DNA from: Streptomyces pacificus
Lineage (GTDB): Bacteria; Actinomycetota; Actinomycetes; Streptomycetales; Streptomycetaceae
Direction: 5' to 3'
Length of the DNA: 64,000 nucleotides
Assembly (NCBI RefSeq): GCF_011766325.1
Contig: NZ_BLLG01000009.1
Span: forward strand, 1-64,000
In this document: positions 51,352 through 61,182 of the stretch, one piece after another
Layout: the number at the start of each line of letters is the position of its first letter
Position numbering within the stretch: the stretch's first letter is position 1
Position numbers and translations under genes: made by a program
The notes under the pieces: model-generated
Databases searched by the model: none
Seen by the model: the letters and a program-made list of their open reading frames with translations, nothing else
Told to the model about the DNA's origin: nothing

Positions 51352-52104
51352 TCACAAGGGTCCGGCCTGCCATTTCCCATAGGGGTATCCGCGGTCGTTC
51401 GCACGTATCCCCACAGGCCCTTTACCTCGCGCTACATGCAGATAGGCGGCCGCCCAGGTGAACGCGAGCCTCGGGGCAGACGTCACAGTGAGGCGCCGCG
51501 AGCTTGCAATAATATGCGCACGCCACTCGATGGAGTGCCGGGCCCCCATCCCTTTGGCGCGGATGCCGAAATCCGTGTCCTCGCCGAGAAGGAAACCTTC
51601 CTTGAACCCATTCACCGCGCGGAAGGTTTGCCGGTTGGTCATCATAAAATCGCCGTTCGTGACCGGATAGCCAAGCAGTCGCGCCAAGAATATCAGAAGA
51701 TAAATGAGCAGCAGGGTGGCGTGAGTCTTCATGCTGCTGATGTCGGGATAATGGCGGACCGAGATCACGCGCAGTTCTTGCGGATCCAGTCTTCGCAGGC
51801 ACCGTTCGATCGTCCGTGGCCCCAGGACGACATCGGCGTCGAGGAAGAGAAGGTACTCGTGCTTCGCCATGGTGGCCCCGATGTTTCTTTGGGTGCCTAT
51901 GTCGGCGACCGGTGATTTAACAATTCTGATGGCAAGTTGCCTCACATAGCGTCTGGCCAATTCCGTCGTTGAGTCGCCTGTGCTCGCGTCGACGATGATT
52001 ACCTCGAAGTTCACCTGCCCGGATTCTTCGACCAAGCAATCCAGTAACGGCCTCAGGTAACCTTCTTCGTTGAGGGTGGGGATGACTATCGAGAGAAAGG
52101 CCAT
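51352..52104 (-). CDS. GT2-family glycosyltransferase
   Basis: This 250-residue inverting glycosyltransferase of GT-A fold has MAFLSIVIPTLNEEGYLRPLLDCL (nucleotide-binding start), VIIVDAS, the metal-binding FLDAD (D89-x-D91) and the acceptor motif GEDTDFGIR. A hydrophobic stretch (TLLLIYLLIFLARLLG) suggests membrane contact. It would put a sugar on a lipid or terpenoid acceptor. Its ATG overlaps the end of the cyclase-like gene by 19 bases, with GGGAGGGAGAGGGG as ribosome site, so the two are coupled. Confidence 0.87.
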   Translation of the reverse strand: MAFLSIVIPTLNEEGYLRPLLDCLVEESGQVNFEVIIVDASTGDSTTELARRYVRQLAIRIVKSPVADIGTQRNIGATMAKHEYLLFLDADVVLGPRTIERCLRRLDPQELRVISVRHYPDISSMKTHATLLLIYLLIFLARLLGYPVTNGDFMMTNRQTFRAVNGFKEGFLLGEDTDFGIRAKGMGARHSIEWRAHIIASSRRLTVTSAPRLAFTWAAAYLHVARGKGPVGIRANDRGYPYGKWQAGPL

Positions 52105-52715
52105 CCCCTCTCCCTCCCGTTCCTGGAAATGCGCAGTAGATCAAAAGCGACACACCCCAGACCGGGAGTCAGGTATCTGGGCTCCACACCGCGCAGGATT
52201 CCCGAGGTGACGGTGGGCACGGCTGTGCCGACGGCCCTGAGCAGGGCGAACTTACTGGCTCTCTCGTCGACCTGCGCTTCTGTGAGTGCGCTGTATGCAG
52301 AAAAGCCGAGATTTTGCCAAAGGGCTGAAATTCTGGCCGCCTCACCCGGGGGAAGCCTGGAAAGGAAGGCCAGCTGGTAAGTGACGGCCATCGCGATGAG
52401 CCCCGGACGCACATGTGTGCCATGTCGGCGCACTGCCTGCAGCCACTTCACGTCGTACACCAGCCACGAAATGTTGATGATGGTTTGAACGCGATCTTCA
52501 AGTGACAGTTTGCGCCAAGTCCAGATGCCACCTGAGGAGTAGATGGCCTCCCAGGCGAGATTGAAGGCGAGAGCGGCTTCTGGGAGTAGTTCGGTGCCTT
52601 CTTCCTCGGTCTCTGTGATCGCTTCGCGATATGCCGCAACCCAGCAGGCTCCGCCAAGAACCTTGAGTGCGAGCAGAGCAGTGCGCTTTGCGACGGATTC
52701 CTGCCGATCAGTCAC
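52086..52715 (-). CDS. PaxB/Pyr4/DmtA1-like membrane terpene cyclase (probable)
   Basis: This 209-residue protein has about six to seven membrane helices. The segment ALAFNLAWEAIYS (48-60) followed by RVQTIINISWLVYDVKWLQ (75-93) resembles the NxxWE and inner-helix motifs of small integral-membrane terpene cyclases of the fungal Pyr4/PaxB and bacterial DmtA1 type. Glu56 would match the catalytic Glu, and Asp192 near the C-terminus could be the second acid. These enzymes protonate an epoxide or olefin of a prenylated substrate. GTG 52715 has GGGAGG 5 bases upstream. Family assignment is from motif memory and context and needs a profile search. Confidence 0.62.
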   Translation of the reverse strand: MTDRQESVAKRTALLALKVLGGACWVAAYREAITETEEEGTELLPEAALAFNLAWEAIYSSGGIWTWRKLSLEDRVQTIINISWLVYDVKWLQAVRRHGTHVRPGLIAMAVTYQLAFLSRLPPGEAARISALWQNLGFSAYSALTEAQVDERASKFALLRAVGTAVPTVTSGILRGVEPRYLTPGLGCVAFDLLRISRNGRERGWPFSR

Positions 52716-53414
<699 letters not shown>

Positions 53415-53933
53415 TCACGCCTCCCGCTCGCGCACGTCGACCGGCTTCGCGCCCGCGTGTGCGATCAGGGACGCGGGGTCGAGTGCGAACACGGTGTGCG
53501 GAGTACCGGCCGCCGCCCACACCACGGCATGGTCGAGCAGTCCCCGGTCGGCGAGTACCCGGGTCGCGGTGCGGTGCCCGAAGGGCGGCACACCGCCGAT
53601 CGCGTAACCGGTCGTCTCCCGTACCAGGTCAGCGTCGGCCCGCCGGACCGCCGTGGCGCCCAGCTCCCGCCGCACCAGTTCCAGGTCGACGCGCGACGAG
53701 CCGTCCATCAGCACCAGCACCGGCTCGCCCTCCTCGGGGCCCTCAGCTCCCGGGATCCCCCGGGCGACGAACACCAGCGACTTGACGATCTCGGCCACAT
53801 CGCAGCCGATCGCGTCCGCGGCCTGTGCGGCCGTCCGCGTGGCGTCGGGGAAGCGGCGTACGTCGACGTCGAGGCCGAGCGTGCGGAGGGCCTCGGCGAA
53901 ACGGGGGTGGGCGGGGGACTCGGCGGTACTCAT
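53415..53933 (-). CDS. YbaK/EbsC-type aminoacyl-tRNA editing protein
   Basis: This 172-residue stand-alone editing domain removes wrong amino acids from tRNA (Cys-tRNA(Pro) deacylase type or relative). Visible features are ATRTAAQAADAIGCDVAEIVKSLVFV (with the conserved Lys), VLVLMDGSSRVDLELVRRELG and TGYAIGGVPPFGH, with the GxxxPfG signature of the family. ATG 53933. The exact tRNA substrate cannot be told. Confidence 0.9.
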   Translation of the reverse strand: MSTAESPAHPRFAEALRTLGLDVDVRRFPDATRTAAQAADAIGCDVAEIVKSLVFVARGIPGAEGPEEGEPVLVLMDGSSRVDLELVRRELGATAVRRADADLVRETTGYAIGGVPPFGHRTATRVLADRGLLDHAVVWAAAGTPHTVFALDPASLIAHAGAKPVDVREREA

Positions 53934-54241
53934 GGGCGGTAACGGTAGCGGCGGCCGACCCGGCCACGCGACACGGTTTCGGTCAGCGGTACGCCCGTTC
54001 GGAGCTGAGCTGAGGTGAGCTGAGGTGAGGTGAGGTGGGCCGGGCCGATCACACGCGGCGGTGGGTGCCGGCGCGGCCCCCGTCCAGGTCATGGGCCTCG
54101 TCCTGCGGGTCTCGGCCCTGCCCGGTCCCGTCCCCGGTCCCGTCCCCGGTCCTGACCCCGGTCCTGACCCCGTTTCCGGTTTCGCACAGGTCCTGCCTCG
54201 CCCCCGGCCCCGCCCGGCACCACGCCCCGCCGCCGTCGGCG
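53934..54241. other. Gene-free stretch with short repeats
   Basis: It holds the promoter of the editing gene. Around 54000-54040 there are GAGGT/GAGCT pentamer-type repeats (TGAGCTGAGGTGAGC), and at 54118-54175 CCCGGTCCCGTC/CCCGGTCCTGAC repeats. No gene is supported. Confidence 0.5.
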
Positions 54242-55906
54242 TCAGCCGGACTTGAGGACCGACGCCACCAGCGGTCCGGCCGCGTCACCGCCGTGTCCGC
54301 CCGCCTGGACCACCGCGGCCGCGGCCAGGTCTCCGGCGAACCCGGCGAACCAGCTGTTCGACGTGGCCTGCCCGTCCACCTCCGCCGACCCGGTCTTCGC
54401 CCCCTTGTCGCCCGGCACGCCGGCCATCGCCTCCGCGCCCGAGCCCCACTGGGCGGTGGCCCGCATCATGTCCCGCAGCTGCCGCCACACCGATCCCGAC
54501 AACTGACGGTTCGTTGCCGCCAGTTCGCGGCCGTCCAGCGAGCGGGGCACGATGACGGGCTGCCGGAAGCCGCCGTTCTTGGCCGTGGCGGTCATGGAGG
54601 CGACGGTCAGCGCGTTCATCTGGATCGTTCCCTGGCCGATGTACTGCGCTGCCGCCTCCCCTCCGCTGCCCTCCGGCACCGACCCGTCGAAGGTCGGCAC
54701 CCCGGTGCTCCAGTCCAGCCCGATGCCGAAGGTGTCACGCGCCAGCCTCGACAGCGCCGCGTCGTCGCCGACGTCGTCGATCAGCTTGATGAAGGCGGTG
54801 TTGCAGGAGCGCGCGAAGCTCTGGGTGAACGTACCGTCGGGGATGTCGAAGTGGTCCAGATTGTGGAAGGTCCGCCCCTGGTACATCGCGTTCTTCGGGC
54901 ACTCCGCCTTCCGGTCGGCGGCGACTAGCCCCTTGTCCAGCAGCAGCGCCGCCGTTGCGATCTTCATCGTCGAACCGGGCGCCTGCTGCCCTCCGAGCGC
55001 CGCGTTGAATCCGTCCTCGCGGTTGTTGGCCACCGCGCGGATCTCGCCCGTGCTCGGCCTGATCGCGACGACCGATGCCTCGCTGTGCCGCTTCACGGCC
55101 TGCTCGGCCGCCGCCTGGACGTCGGCGTCGAGTGTCGTCACCAACTCGCCGGGCTCGCCTTCGGCCAGCGTCAGCACCGTGCTGTCCACGGTGCCCGAGC
55201 TATCTGAGCTATCTGAGCTGTCCGAGCTGCCGGCGCCGCCCGGGCGGCTGATGACCAGCTCCACGCCCGGCTTGCCGCCCGCCTCGTCCCCGTACCTCTG
55301 CCGCAGGTGGTCGAGCACCGGGCCGAGCGAGGGGTACTTCTCCTTCGTCAGTTCCCTGCCCTTGTGGTCGACGGCTCTGATGGGCGGCTCGGCCGCGGTG
55401 CCCGTCTTCAGCCGCGCCCCCTCGTCGAGCTGCGGATGGACGACGGACGGAGCCCAGTCGACGAGCGGACGGCCGGTGGTCAGGCCGCGCACGACCGTGA
55501 GTTCGGAGGCGTACGTCCAGGGTTTGACCGCTCCCTCGTAGGAGACCGTGGCACTGACCGTGAAGGGCACCTTCGGCCCGATCGGCTTGCCCTGCTTCAC
55601 CGTCATGTCGCTGACGTGGGCACCGTCGCGGAAGGAGCTGAGCAGGGGCTCCGCCTCGACGGCGTTGTCGGTGAGCTGCGCGGCCCGCGCCGCCTCCCCG
55701 GACGCCCAGGCCGCGAGGAAGTCCTCCGCGGTCGTGCGGATCTCGTCGGTGCTCGGCGGCCCCGATCTCTTCGTGACGGCAACGGACTTCGACTCCGCAG
55801 CGCCGTCGTCGCCACCCCCCAGGGCGCTGTGGGCGCCGTACCCCACACCGCCCGCGAACAGCACGAACACACCACCCACGACGGCGATCTTGGCTCCACT
55901 GCGCAT
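54242..55906 (-). CDS. Penicillin-binding protein with NTF2-like (MecA-N) domain
   Basis: This 554-residue peptidoglycan transpeptidase is anchored by helix ~7-29. An NTF2-like MecA_N domain (about 50-165) is followed by a dimerisation part and the transpeptidase domain: Ser312-TMK (SxxK nucleophile), SCN in FARSCNTAF and KTGSAE. A Ser-Asp repeat (SSDSSDSSDSS) lies between the domains. It acts outside the membrane in septal or sporulation wall synthesis. ATG 55906 with GGAGGG upstream. Confidence 0.92.
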   Translation of the reverse strand: MRSGAKIAVVGGVFVLFAGGVGYGAHSALGGGDDGAAESKSVAVTKRSGPPSTDEIRTTAEDFLAAWASGEAARAAQLTDNAVEAEPLLSSFRDGAHVSDMTVKQGKPIGPKVPFTVSATVSYEGAVKPWTYASELTVVRGLTTGRPLVDWAPSVVHPQLDEGARLKTGTAAEPPIRAVDHKGRELTKEKYPSLGPVLDHLRQRYGDEAGGKPGVELVISRPGGAGSSDSSDSSDSSGTVDSTVLTLAEGEPGELVTTLDADVQAAAEQAVKRHSEASVVAIRPSTGEIRAVANNREDGFNAALGGQQAPGSTMKIATAALLLDKGLVAADRKAECPKNAMYQGRTFHNLDHFDIPDGTFTQSFARSCNTAFIKLIDDVGDDAALSRLARDTFGIGLDWSTGVPTFDGSVPEGSGGEAAAQYIGQGTIQMNALTVASMTATAKNGGFRQPVIVPRSLDGRELAATNRQLSGSVWRQLRDMMRATAQWGSGAEAMAGVPGDKGAKTGSAEVDGQATSNSWFAGFAGDLAAAAVVQAGGHGGDAAGPLVASVLKSG

Positions 55907-56682
55907 ACCGCGGTCCCTCCCCCGGGCTCCCCGTGCCCTTGAACGCGTTCGAAAGTATGTGTGGCACTCTACGTGACAGCAGTGACGCGGCGGACGAGCG
56001 TTACCGGACTGTGCCGTCGGAGAGCGCGGCCCGCGACCCCTTCGCCGGGCCGGGAGCCCTGGACGGTGTGCCCGTACTGACCTTCACGGCCCCCTGGTCG
56101 CTCCATGGCGTGGTGTGGGTCCGGCCGTCCGCGGGCTGTCAGCGCCATCTCCTCGCCGGACTGCTGGACTCCGGCGCCTGGCCGGCGCCCGGCGTCGCCG
56201 CCTGTCTCGCGGCCCGTCCCGGTGCCGCGGGCCACTGGACCGCGGCCGCCGGCACCGCGCTCACAGCGGGTCGTCGAGCGCGGGATGGGCCGGCGGCGGA
56301 CCGGCCCCGACCGGCGGGACCCCTCCCGCTCGGCCCGGCGTGCGCCCGGAGGCGCCGACTCGGCGTCCCCGCCGCGGTCACCCCGCGCCGCATTGTGGGG
56401 TAGCCGGCACGCAGCGTGGCAGTTCGTGACCAGGGAGTCGGGAACAGCCATCACTCCTAACGGGAGTGACGATTGGTCAGTCCCTGAGGCCAGGCTCTGC
56501 GGTCAGCGTGTCCGCCGTCGGTGACCCAGACGGAGCGCCCCGGGAGCCCAGTGAGCCGGCCCTGGGGCGATGCCGACCGCATATGCCGCAGAGAGCCGTA
56601 CGACGCCGCGTCCGCTCGGGGGAGGTCCCCGTTCACACTGCTGTGGGCCAGTGGTGGAGGCTCGAGGCCTTGCCGGCCGGCG
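55907..56682. other. Mostly empty stretch between PBP and small membrane protein
   Basis: The first bases hold the PBP promoter. A plus-strand open frame (55933-56403, ending PAAVTPRRIVG) has a streptomycete codon bias only in its first half (FAGPGALDGVPVLTFTAPWSLHGVVWVRPSAGCQRHLLAGLL) and no known family. It may be a decayed gene; I do not annotate it as a CDS. Confidence 0.4.
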
Positions 56683-56838
56683 TCAGTAGAAGTGCCGTCG
56701 GCCGCCGACCGCGTGGCCCATCGCCCCGAGTACCCAGAGCAGCGCCCCGACCGCGATCAGGATGATCCCTATGGTCCACAGGACGCCGATACCGGTGACC
56801 AGTCCGATGATCAGAAGGATGAGTCCGACGATGATCAT
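56683..56838 (-). CDS. Small membrane protein (DUF6131-like)
   Basis: This 51-residue protein is almost entirely two hydrophobic helices, MIIVGLILLIIGLVTGIGVLWTIGIILIAVGALLWVLG, then AMGHAVGGRRHFY. Such short proteins are very common in Streptomyces and fit the DUF6131 type. The function is unknown. GGAGGAG 3 bases before the ATG at 56838 makes the start certain. Confidence 0.8.
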   Translation of the reverse strand: MIIVGLILLIIGLVTGIGVLWTIGIILIAVGALLWVLGAMGHAVGGRRHFY

Positions 56839-57138
56839 TTGCTCCTCCAAGCCGGGACCCCCACACCCCGAACATTGCCGCTCCGGGCCTTCGCAAACGA
56901 ACGGCGTGACTGATCTTTTGCCCTGATATGCGCCGCCGGAGCCACGCGCCGACGGGACGGTACGCAGTCTCCCGCCTTCAGGCCGTTGCGGGCAGCCGGA
57001 TCGTCCCGGGCCGTCGCGCGGCCCGGCCCCTGGTCCTCGCCATCGCCCGGCGGCCACGTTCGGGGGCGGCCCCGTCCCCGGCGGCGGGGCCGTGCGGGGC
57101 CGTGCGGAACCGCCGCCGGGCGCGGGACCGCCGGACCC

Positions 57139-57222
57139 GCAGTCCGCAGTCCGCAGTCCGCAGTCCGCAGTCCGCAGTGCGCAGTGCGCAGTCCGCAGTC
57201 CGTGGTCCGCGGTCCGCGGTCC
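57139..57222. repeat. Twelve 7-bp units (GCAGTCC and variants)
   Basis: Five perfect GCAGTCC units are followed by GCAGTGC twice, GCAGTCC twice, GTGGTCC and GCGGTCC twice. The surrounding 56839-57331 has no gene. Confidence 0.95.
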
Positions 57223-57331
57223 GGCACGGGTAGGTGAGCGGGTCTTGCGCGTGTGGTCACGGGGGCCGTCCCCCGGCTGTCCCCCCGGCCGTCAAGGCCC
57301 TCGCCAACAGGGCGAATGTTGCCTGACGCGG

Positions 57332-59095
57332 CTACACCCAGGTGTCCAGCCACATCCGGGCCCGCCAGTCGTCCATCGGGATCGGATCGCCCGTGAACAG
57401 CGGCCAGAAGTAGATGAAGTTCCAGGCGACCAGCAGCACCAGCACACCCGCCGTGACCGCGCCCACGGTCCGGCGGCGCTCGGCCGGTGTGAGCCCCGTG
57501 TCCGGTGGGGCGGCGGGCACGAGCGGTCGCCGGGCCGGGCCGATGATCGCGCCGAGCAGCATCGCGACGGCCAGGCACAGGAACGGGACGAAGACGACCG
57601 CGTAGAAGAGGAAGATCGTGCGCTCCTGGTACAGGAACCACGGCAGCCAGCCCGCCGCGATGCCGCACGCGATCGCGCCCGCGCGCCAGTCGCGGCGGAA
57701 GGCCCAGCGCCACAGGACGTAGACGACGGCGAAGCACGCGATCCACCACAGCGCGGGAGTGCCGATCGCCAGGACTTCGCGGGCGCACTTGTCGGTGGCG
57801 GTGACCGGGCAGCCCGCCGTGCCGGCCGCCGGGTCCTCGTAGAAGTAGGAGACCGGGCGGCCCAGGACGATCCAGCTCCACGGGTTGGACTGGTAGGTGT
57901 GACCGGACGTCAGATTGACGTGGAAGCTGTAGACCTCGGTCTCGTAGTGCCAGAGGCTTCGCAACCAGTCGGGGAGCACCGCGCTCCAGGGGCTGTCCCT
58001 GCCCTCCGTCGCCGCCCAGTCCCGGAAGTAGCCCTTGTCGGTGAAGATCCAGCCGGACCAGGAGGCGAGGTACGTCACGACCGCCACCGGCAGACCGGCG
58101 AGGGCCGGCAGGAGGTCCCGCCTCAGCACCGCCGGGTACGGGCGTACCGCGCCGGCCGTCTTCCGCGCCCCCACGTCCCACAGCAGGGTCATCAGGCCGA
58201 ACGCCGCCAGGAAGTAGAGGCCGTTCCACTTGGTGCCGATCGCCAGCCCCAGCATCACCGCGGCCGCGATCCGCCACGGCCGCGGGCCCAGCCGCAGGGT
58301 CGCCGCGATCTTCGGATCAGGGCGCAGCACGCCCTCCGCGTCGACCGGGAGCGCGTCCGCGAGGCGCCGTCTCACCCGGTCGCGGTCGACGAGCAGACAG
58401 CCGAAGGCCGCCAGCACGAAGAACATCAGCACCTGGTCGAGCAGCGCTGTCCGGCTCATCACGAAGTGCAGCCCGTCCACGGCCATCAGCGCGCCCGCGA
58501 GGCACCCGAGGAACGTCGAACGGAACAGCCGCCTGCCGATCCGGCACAGCATCAGCACCGACAGCGTCCCGAGCACGAACACCATGAAGCGCCAGCCGAA
58601 CGGGGTGAAGCCGAACATCTGCTCGCCGAGCCCGATGATCCACTTGCCCACCGGCGGGTGCACCACATAGCCGGGGTCCGACGGGATCGGGACCGCGTCC
58701 GGGTTCGCCAGGATCGCCTTGTCGACGTCCTTCGGCCAGGAGCCCTCGTACCCCTGGTTGATCAGCGCCCAGGCGTCCTTCGCGTAGTACGTCTCGTCGA
58801 ATATCACCGCCTTGGGGCTGCCCAGCTGCCAGAACCGCAGCAGCCCGGCCACCAGCGCCACCAGCAGCGGCCCACCCCACGCCGAGAGCCGCTCCACCCG
58901 CCGGGCCGCGCCCGGCGGCACGCCCAGGAGCGACCAGAACCGGTCGGAGGGCCTGGTGTACGGCGGCACCAGCCGCTCGCGCAGCCCGACGCCGGGCCTG
59001 GGCACATGGCCGAATCTGCGCAGGCGCTGCTGCCAGGACTGCGGCTGCTCCGCCGCGTCCTGACCGTGCGCGGCCCGTGGGGCGGTACTGGTCAC
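57332..59095 (-). CDS. pmt: Dolichyl-phosphate-mannose--protein mannosyltransferase (Pmt)
   Basis: This 587-residue GT39 membrane enzyme transfers mannose from polyprenyl-phosphate-mannose to secreted proteins. About ten helices are present. The first loop has the catalytic DE in VIFDETYYAKDAWAL, then VVHPPVGKWIIGLGEQMFG and PFGWRFMVFVLG. The C-terminal PMT_4TMC region has YLASWSGWI and WPLFTGDPI. The N-terminal ~60 residues are cytosolic. GTG 59095 lies 6 bases after TACGAT (leaderless); the longer frame from 59182 would overlap the rsmI start. It is divergent from rsmI. Confidence 0.92.
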   Translation of the reverse strand: MTSTAPRAAHGQDAAEQPQSWQQRLRRFGHVPRPGVGLRERLVPPYTRPSDRFWSLLGVPPGAARRVERLSAWGGPLLVALVAGLLRFWQLGSPKAVIFDETYYAKDAWALINQGYEGSWPKDVDKAILANPDAVPIPSDPGYVVHPPVGKWIIGLGEQMFGFTPFGWRFMVFVLGTLSVLMLCRIGRRLFRSTFLGCLAGALMAVDGLHFVMSRTALLDQVLMFFVLAAFGCLLVDRDRVRRRLADALPVDAEGVLRPDPKIAATLRLGPRPWRIAAAVMLGLAIGTKWNGLYFLAAFGLMTLLWDVGARKTAGAVRPYPAVLRRDLLPALAGLPVAVVTYLASWSGWIFTDKGYFRDWAATEGRDSPWSAVLPDWLRSLWHYETEVYSFHVNLTSGHTYQSNPWSWIVLGRPVSYFYEDPAAGTAGCPVTATDKCAREVLAIGTPALWWIACFAVVYVLWRWAFRRDWRAGAIACGIAAGWLPWFLYQERTIFLFYAVVFVPFLCLAVAMLLGAIIGPARRPLVPAAPPDTGLTPAERRRTVGAVTAGVLVLLVAWNFIYFWPLFTGDPIPMDDWRARMWLDTWV

Positions 59096-59101
59096 CGCGC
59101 C

Positions 59102-59107
59102 ATCGTA
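59102..59107 (-). promoter_or_regulatory. -10 box of pmt (leaderless)
   Basis: On the minus strand TACGAT is followed by GGCGCG and the GTG start. Confidence 0.5.
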
Positions 59108-59157
59108 GGGAACGCGTCTGTGCGAGGGGCGGCGCCCGCCCTGCGAGGATTGCTCCT

Positions 59158-60075
59158 GTGACTGGATCGGTGACTGGAACACTCGTACTGGCAGGGACTC
59201 CCATCGGCGACGCGGCGGACGCCCCGCCGCGGCTGGCGGCCGAGCTGGAGAGCGCCGACGTGGTCGCCGCGGAGGACACCCGGCGGCTGCGCCGGCTCAC
59301 CCAGGCGCTGGGCGTGCACACCCGCGGCCGGGTCGTGTCCTACTTCGAGGGCAACGAGTCCGCCCGTACGCCGGAACTGGTGGAGGCACTGGAGGGCGGC
59401 GCCAGGGTGCTGCTCGTCACCGACGCCGGGATGCCGTCGGTGTCCGACCCCGGTTACCGGCTGGTCGCCGCGGCCGTCGAGAAGGACATCAGGGTCACCG
59501 CGGTGCCCGGCCCGTCCGCCGTGCTGACCGCGCTCGCCCTGTCCGGGCTGCCGGTGGACCGGTTCTGCTTCGAGGGCTTCCTGCCGCGCAAGGCGGGCGA
59601 GCGGCTCGGCCGGTTGCGGGAGGTGGCGGACGAGCGCCGCACCCTCGTCTACTTCGAGGCGCCCCACCGCCTCGACGACACGCTCGCCGCCATGGCCGAG
59701 GTGTTCGGCACCGGCCGGCGGGCCGCGGTCTGCCGGGAGCTGACGAAGACGTACGAGGAGGTCAGGCGCGGCGGCCTCGGTGAGCTGGCGGCCTGGGCGG
59801 CCGAGGGGGTGCGCGGGGAGGTCACCGTCGTCGTCGAGGGCGCCCCGGCCCCGGGCCCCTCCGATCTCGACGCGGACGAACTGGTGCGCAGGGTGCGGGT
59901 GCGCGAGGAGGCGGGCGAGCGGCGCAAGGAGGCCATCGCGGCGGTCGCCGCCGGGGCGGGCCTGCCCAAGCGCGAGGTGTTCGACGCGGTCGTGGCGGCG
60001 AAGAACGCGGCGGAGGAGGGCCGCCGAACGGGCTCCTCGAACGGCGGCGGAAGGAACGGGACCGCCGCGCGGTAA
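59158..60075 (+). CDS. rsmI: 16S rRNA (cytidine1402-2'-O)-methyltransferase
   Basis: This 305-residue tetrapyrrole-methylase-fold enzyme 2'-O-methylates C1402 of 16S rRNA. Motifs are GTLVLAGTPIGDAADAPPRL, AAEDTRRLRRL, SYFEGNE, LLVTDAGMPSVSDPGYRLV, AVPGPSAVLTALALSGLP, FEGFLPRK and CRELTKTYEE. The C-terminal RsmI HTH (RRKEAIAAVAAGAGLPKREVFDAVVAAKN) is complete. GTG 59158 has GAGGA 9 bases upstream; a GTG at 59170 is the alternative. Confidence 0.94.
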   Translation: MTGSVTGTLVLAGTPIGDAADAPPRLAAELESADVVAAEDTRRLRRLTQALGVHTRGRVVSYFEGNESARTPELVEALEGGARVLLVTDAGMPSVSDPGYRLVAAAVEKDIRVTAVPGPSAVLTALALSGLPVDRFCFEGFLPRKAGERLGRLREVADERRTLVYFEAPHRLDDTLAAMAEVFGTGRRAAVCRELTKTYEEVRRGGLGELAAWAAEGVRGEVTVVVEGAPAPGPSDLDADELVRRVRVREEAGERRKEAIAAVAAGAGLPKREVFDAVVAAKNAAEEGRRTGSSNGGGRNGTAAR

Positions 60076-60195
60076 AGGCCTGTCGTCAAAGGCAAAGCCG
60101 GGACCGCGTGATCACGCTCCCCGGAAAAGCGCCTCCCAAATCCTCGCCAATACACCGGAATGCCCGATGCCGTCGGGTGCCGGCAGGAGTCCACT

Positions 60196-60278
60196 GGCAG
60201 CGGACGTATCCCCGCCGAACCGGGGGCAGCGGACGTATCCCCGAACCGGGGCAGCCGACGTGCCCCCGCCGGGCCGGG
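60196..60278. repeat. Three ~28-bp direct repeats
   Basis: GCAGCGGACGTATCCCCG with trailing AACCGGGG occurs twice, followed by a diverged third copy, GCAGCCGACGTGCCCCCG, in the gap before the zinc-ribbon gene. Confidence 0.8.
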
Positions 60279-60302
60279 GCAGTGGATCGGGAGGAGCTTG
60301 GC

Positions 60303-60929
60303 ATGACCGACACAGCGGGCACCCGGAGCGGTGCGGGACCTCTTCCGGTCGGCGCACCCGAGACGGTGCAGGAGTCCTACGCCTTCGCCTGTATGCAGTG
60401 CGGCTACGGCTGGGAGCAGACGTACGACATCGAGCACCACATCGACGGCGCGGGCCGGCCGCTCTTCACCTACCGCGTGGAGGGCCGGCTCGCACCCTCG
60501 CCGCTGAACCGGCTGACCTGCCCCAACTGCGGCGGGCACAAGGCCCGCATCATGCGCGCGGGGCAGGTGTCGGGCCTGGCGGAGTCGCTGCGCCGCCAGC
60601 ACCTCGCGCCTCCCCACTTCGCCATGGCCGGGCCGGTTCCGGCGTTCGTGCCGGAGCCCAGGACCCCGGGGCGCCGGCCCGGGGAGCGGCACATCGGCCG
60701 CTACGGGGACGGGACGGCGGACGGGGCGGTCTCCCCCGGGGCGGGGACCGGGGGTACGGGGACGCACGGGGCGGGGACCCCGGATGCCGGGCCCCTGGCC
60801 GCCAGGGCCGAGGGCGCCGCGGTGGGGGATGCGGATGCCGAGAGCGTCGCGGCCGAAACCCCCGCGTCCGGGGGCGCACCGCGCCGGGGCCTGGGCGGGA
60901 TGCTGCGCGGCCTCTGCCGCCGCAGGTGA
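60303..60929 (+). CDS. Zinc-ribbon hypothetical protein
   Basis: This 208-residue protein has two CxxC knuckles, CMQCGYGW (about 30-37) and CPNCGGHKAR (about 73-82), which probably bind one zinc. The segment between (EQTYDIEHHIDGAGRPLFTYRVEG) is conserved in Streptomyces homologues. From about residue 115 it is Gly/Pro/Ala-rich low complexity. No enzymatic domain is seen; nucleic-acid or protein binding is possible. GGGAGGAG lies 8 bases before the ATG. Confidence 0.75.
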   Translation: MTDTAGTRSGAGPLPVGAPETVQESYAFACMQCGYGWEQTYDIEHHIDGAGRPLFTYRVEGRLAPSPLNRLTCPNCGGHKARIMRAGQVSGLAESLRRQHLAPPHFAMAGPVPAFVPEPRTPGRRPGERHIGRYGDGTADGAVSPGAGTGGTGTHGAGTPDAGPLAARAEGAAVGDADAESVAAETPASGGAPRRGLGGMLRGLCRRR

Positions 60930-60936
60930 GTCGGTT

Positions 60937-60980
<44 letters not shown>

Positions 60981-61169
60981 GGAGCGTGGGTGCGGGAGTG
61001 CGGCCGCCGGCCGGCCCGTGCGGATGGCGGCCCGCGGGGACGGGCAGGGGGAGGGGGAGGGGGTGAGGGCAGGTGCGGGTGAGGGGAGGCCCGGGGTGCG
61101 GACGGGCCGTCGAGCGTGCGCTCCCGGAGATCTCCGCGGCCGTGAGTGAGGCCGTGGCCATGGCCCTCG

Positions 61170-61175
61170 TACGAT
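61170..61175 (+). promoter_or_regulatory. -10 box of tatD (leaderless)
   Basis: TACGAT lies 7 bases before ATG 61183, with no ribosome site. Confidence 0.5.
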
Positions 61176-61182
61176 CGTGCTC

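Noticed and set aside
55933..56403. Possible small plus-strand gene upstream of the PBP
   Set aside because: No ribosome site, no family, and the second half has no coding character.
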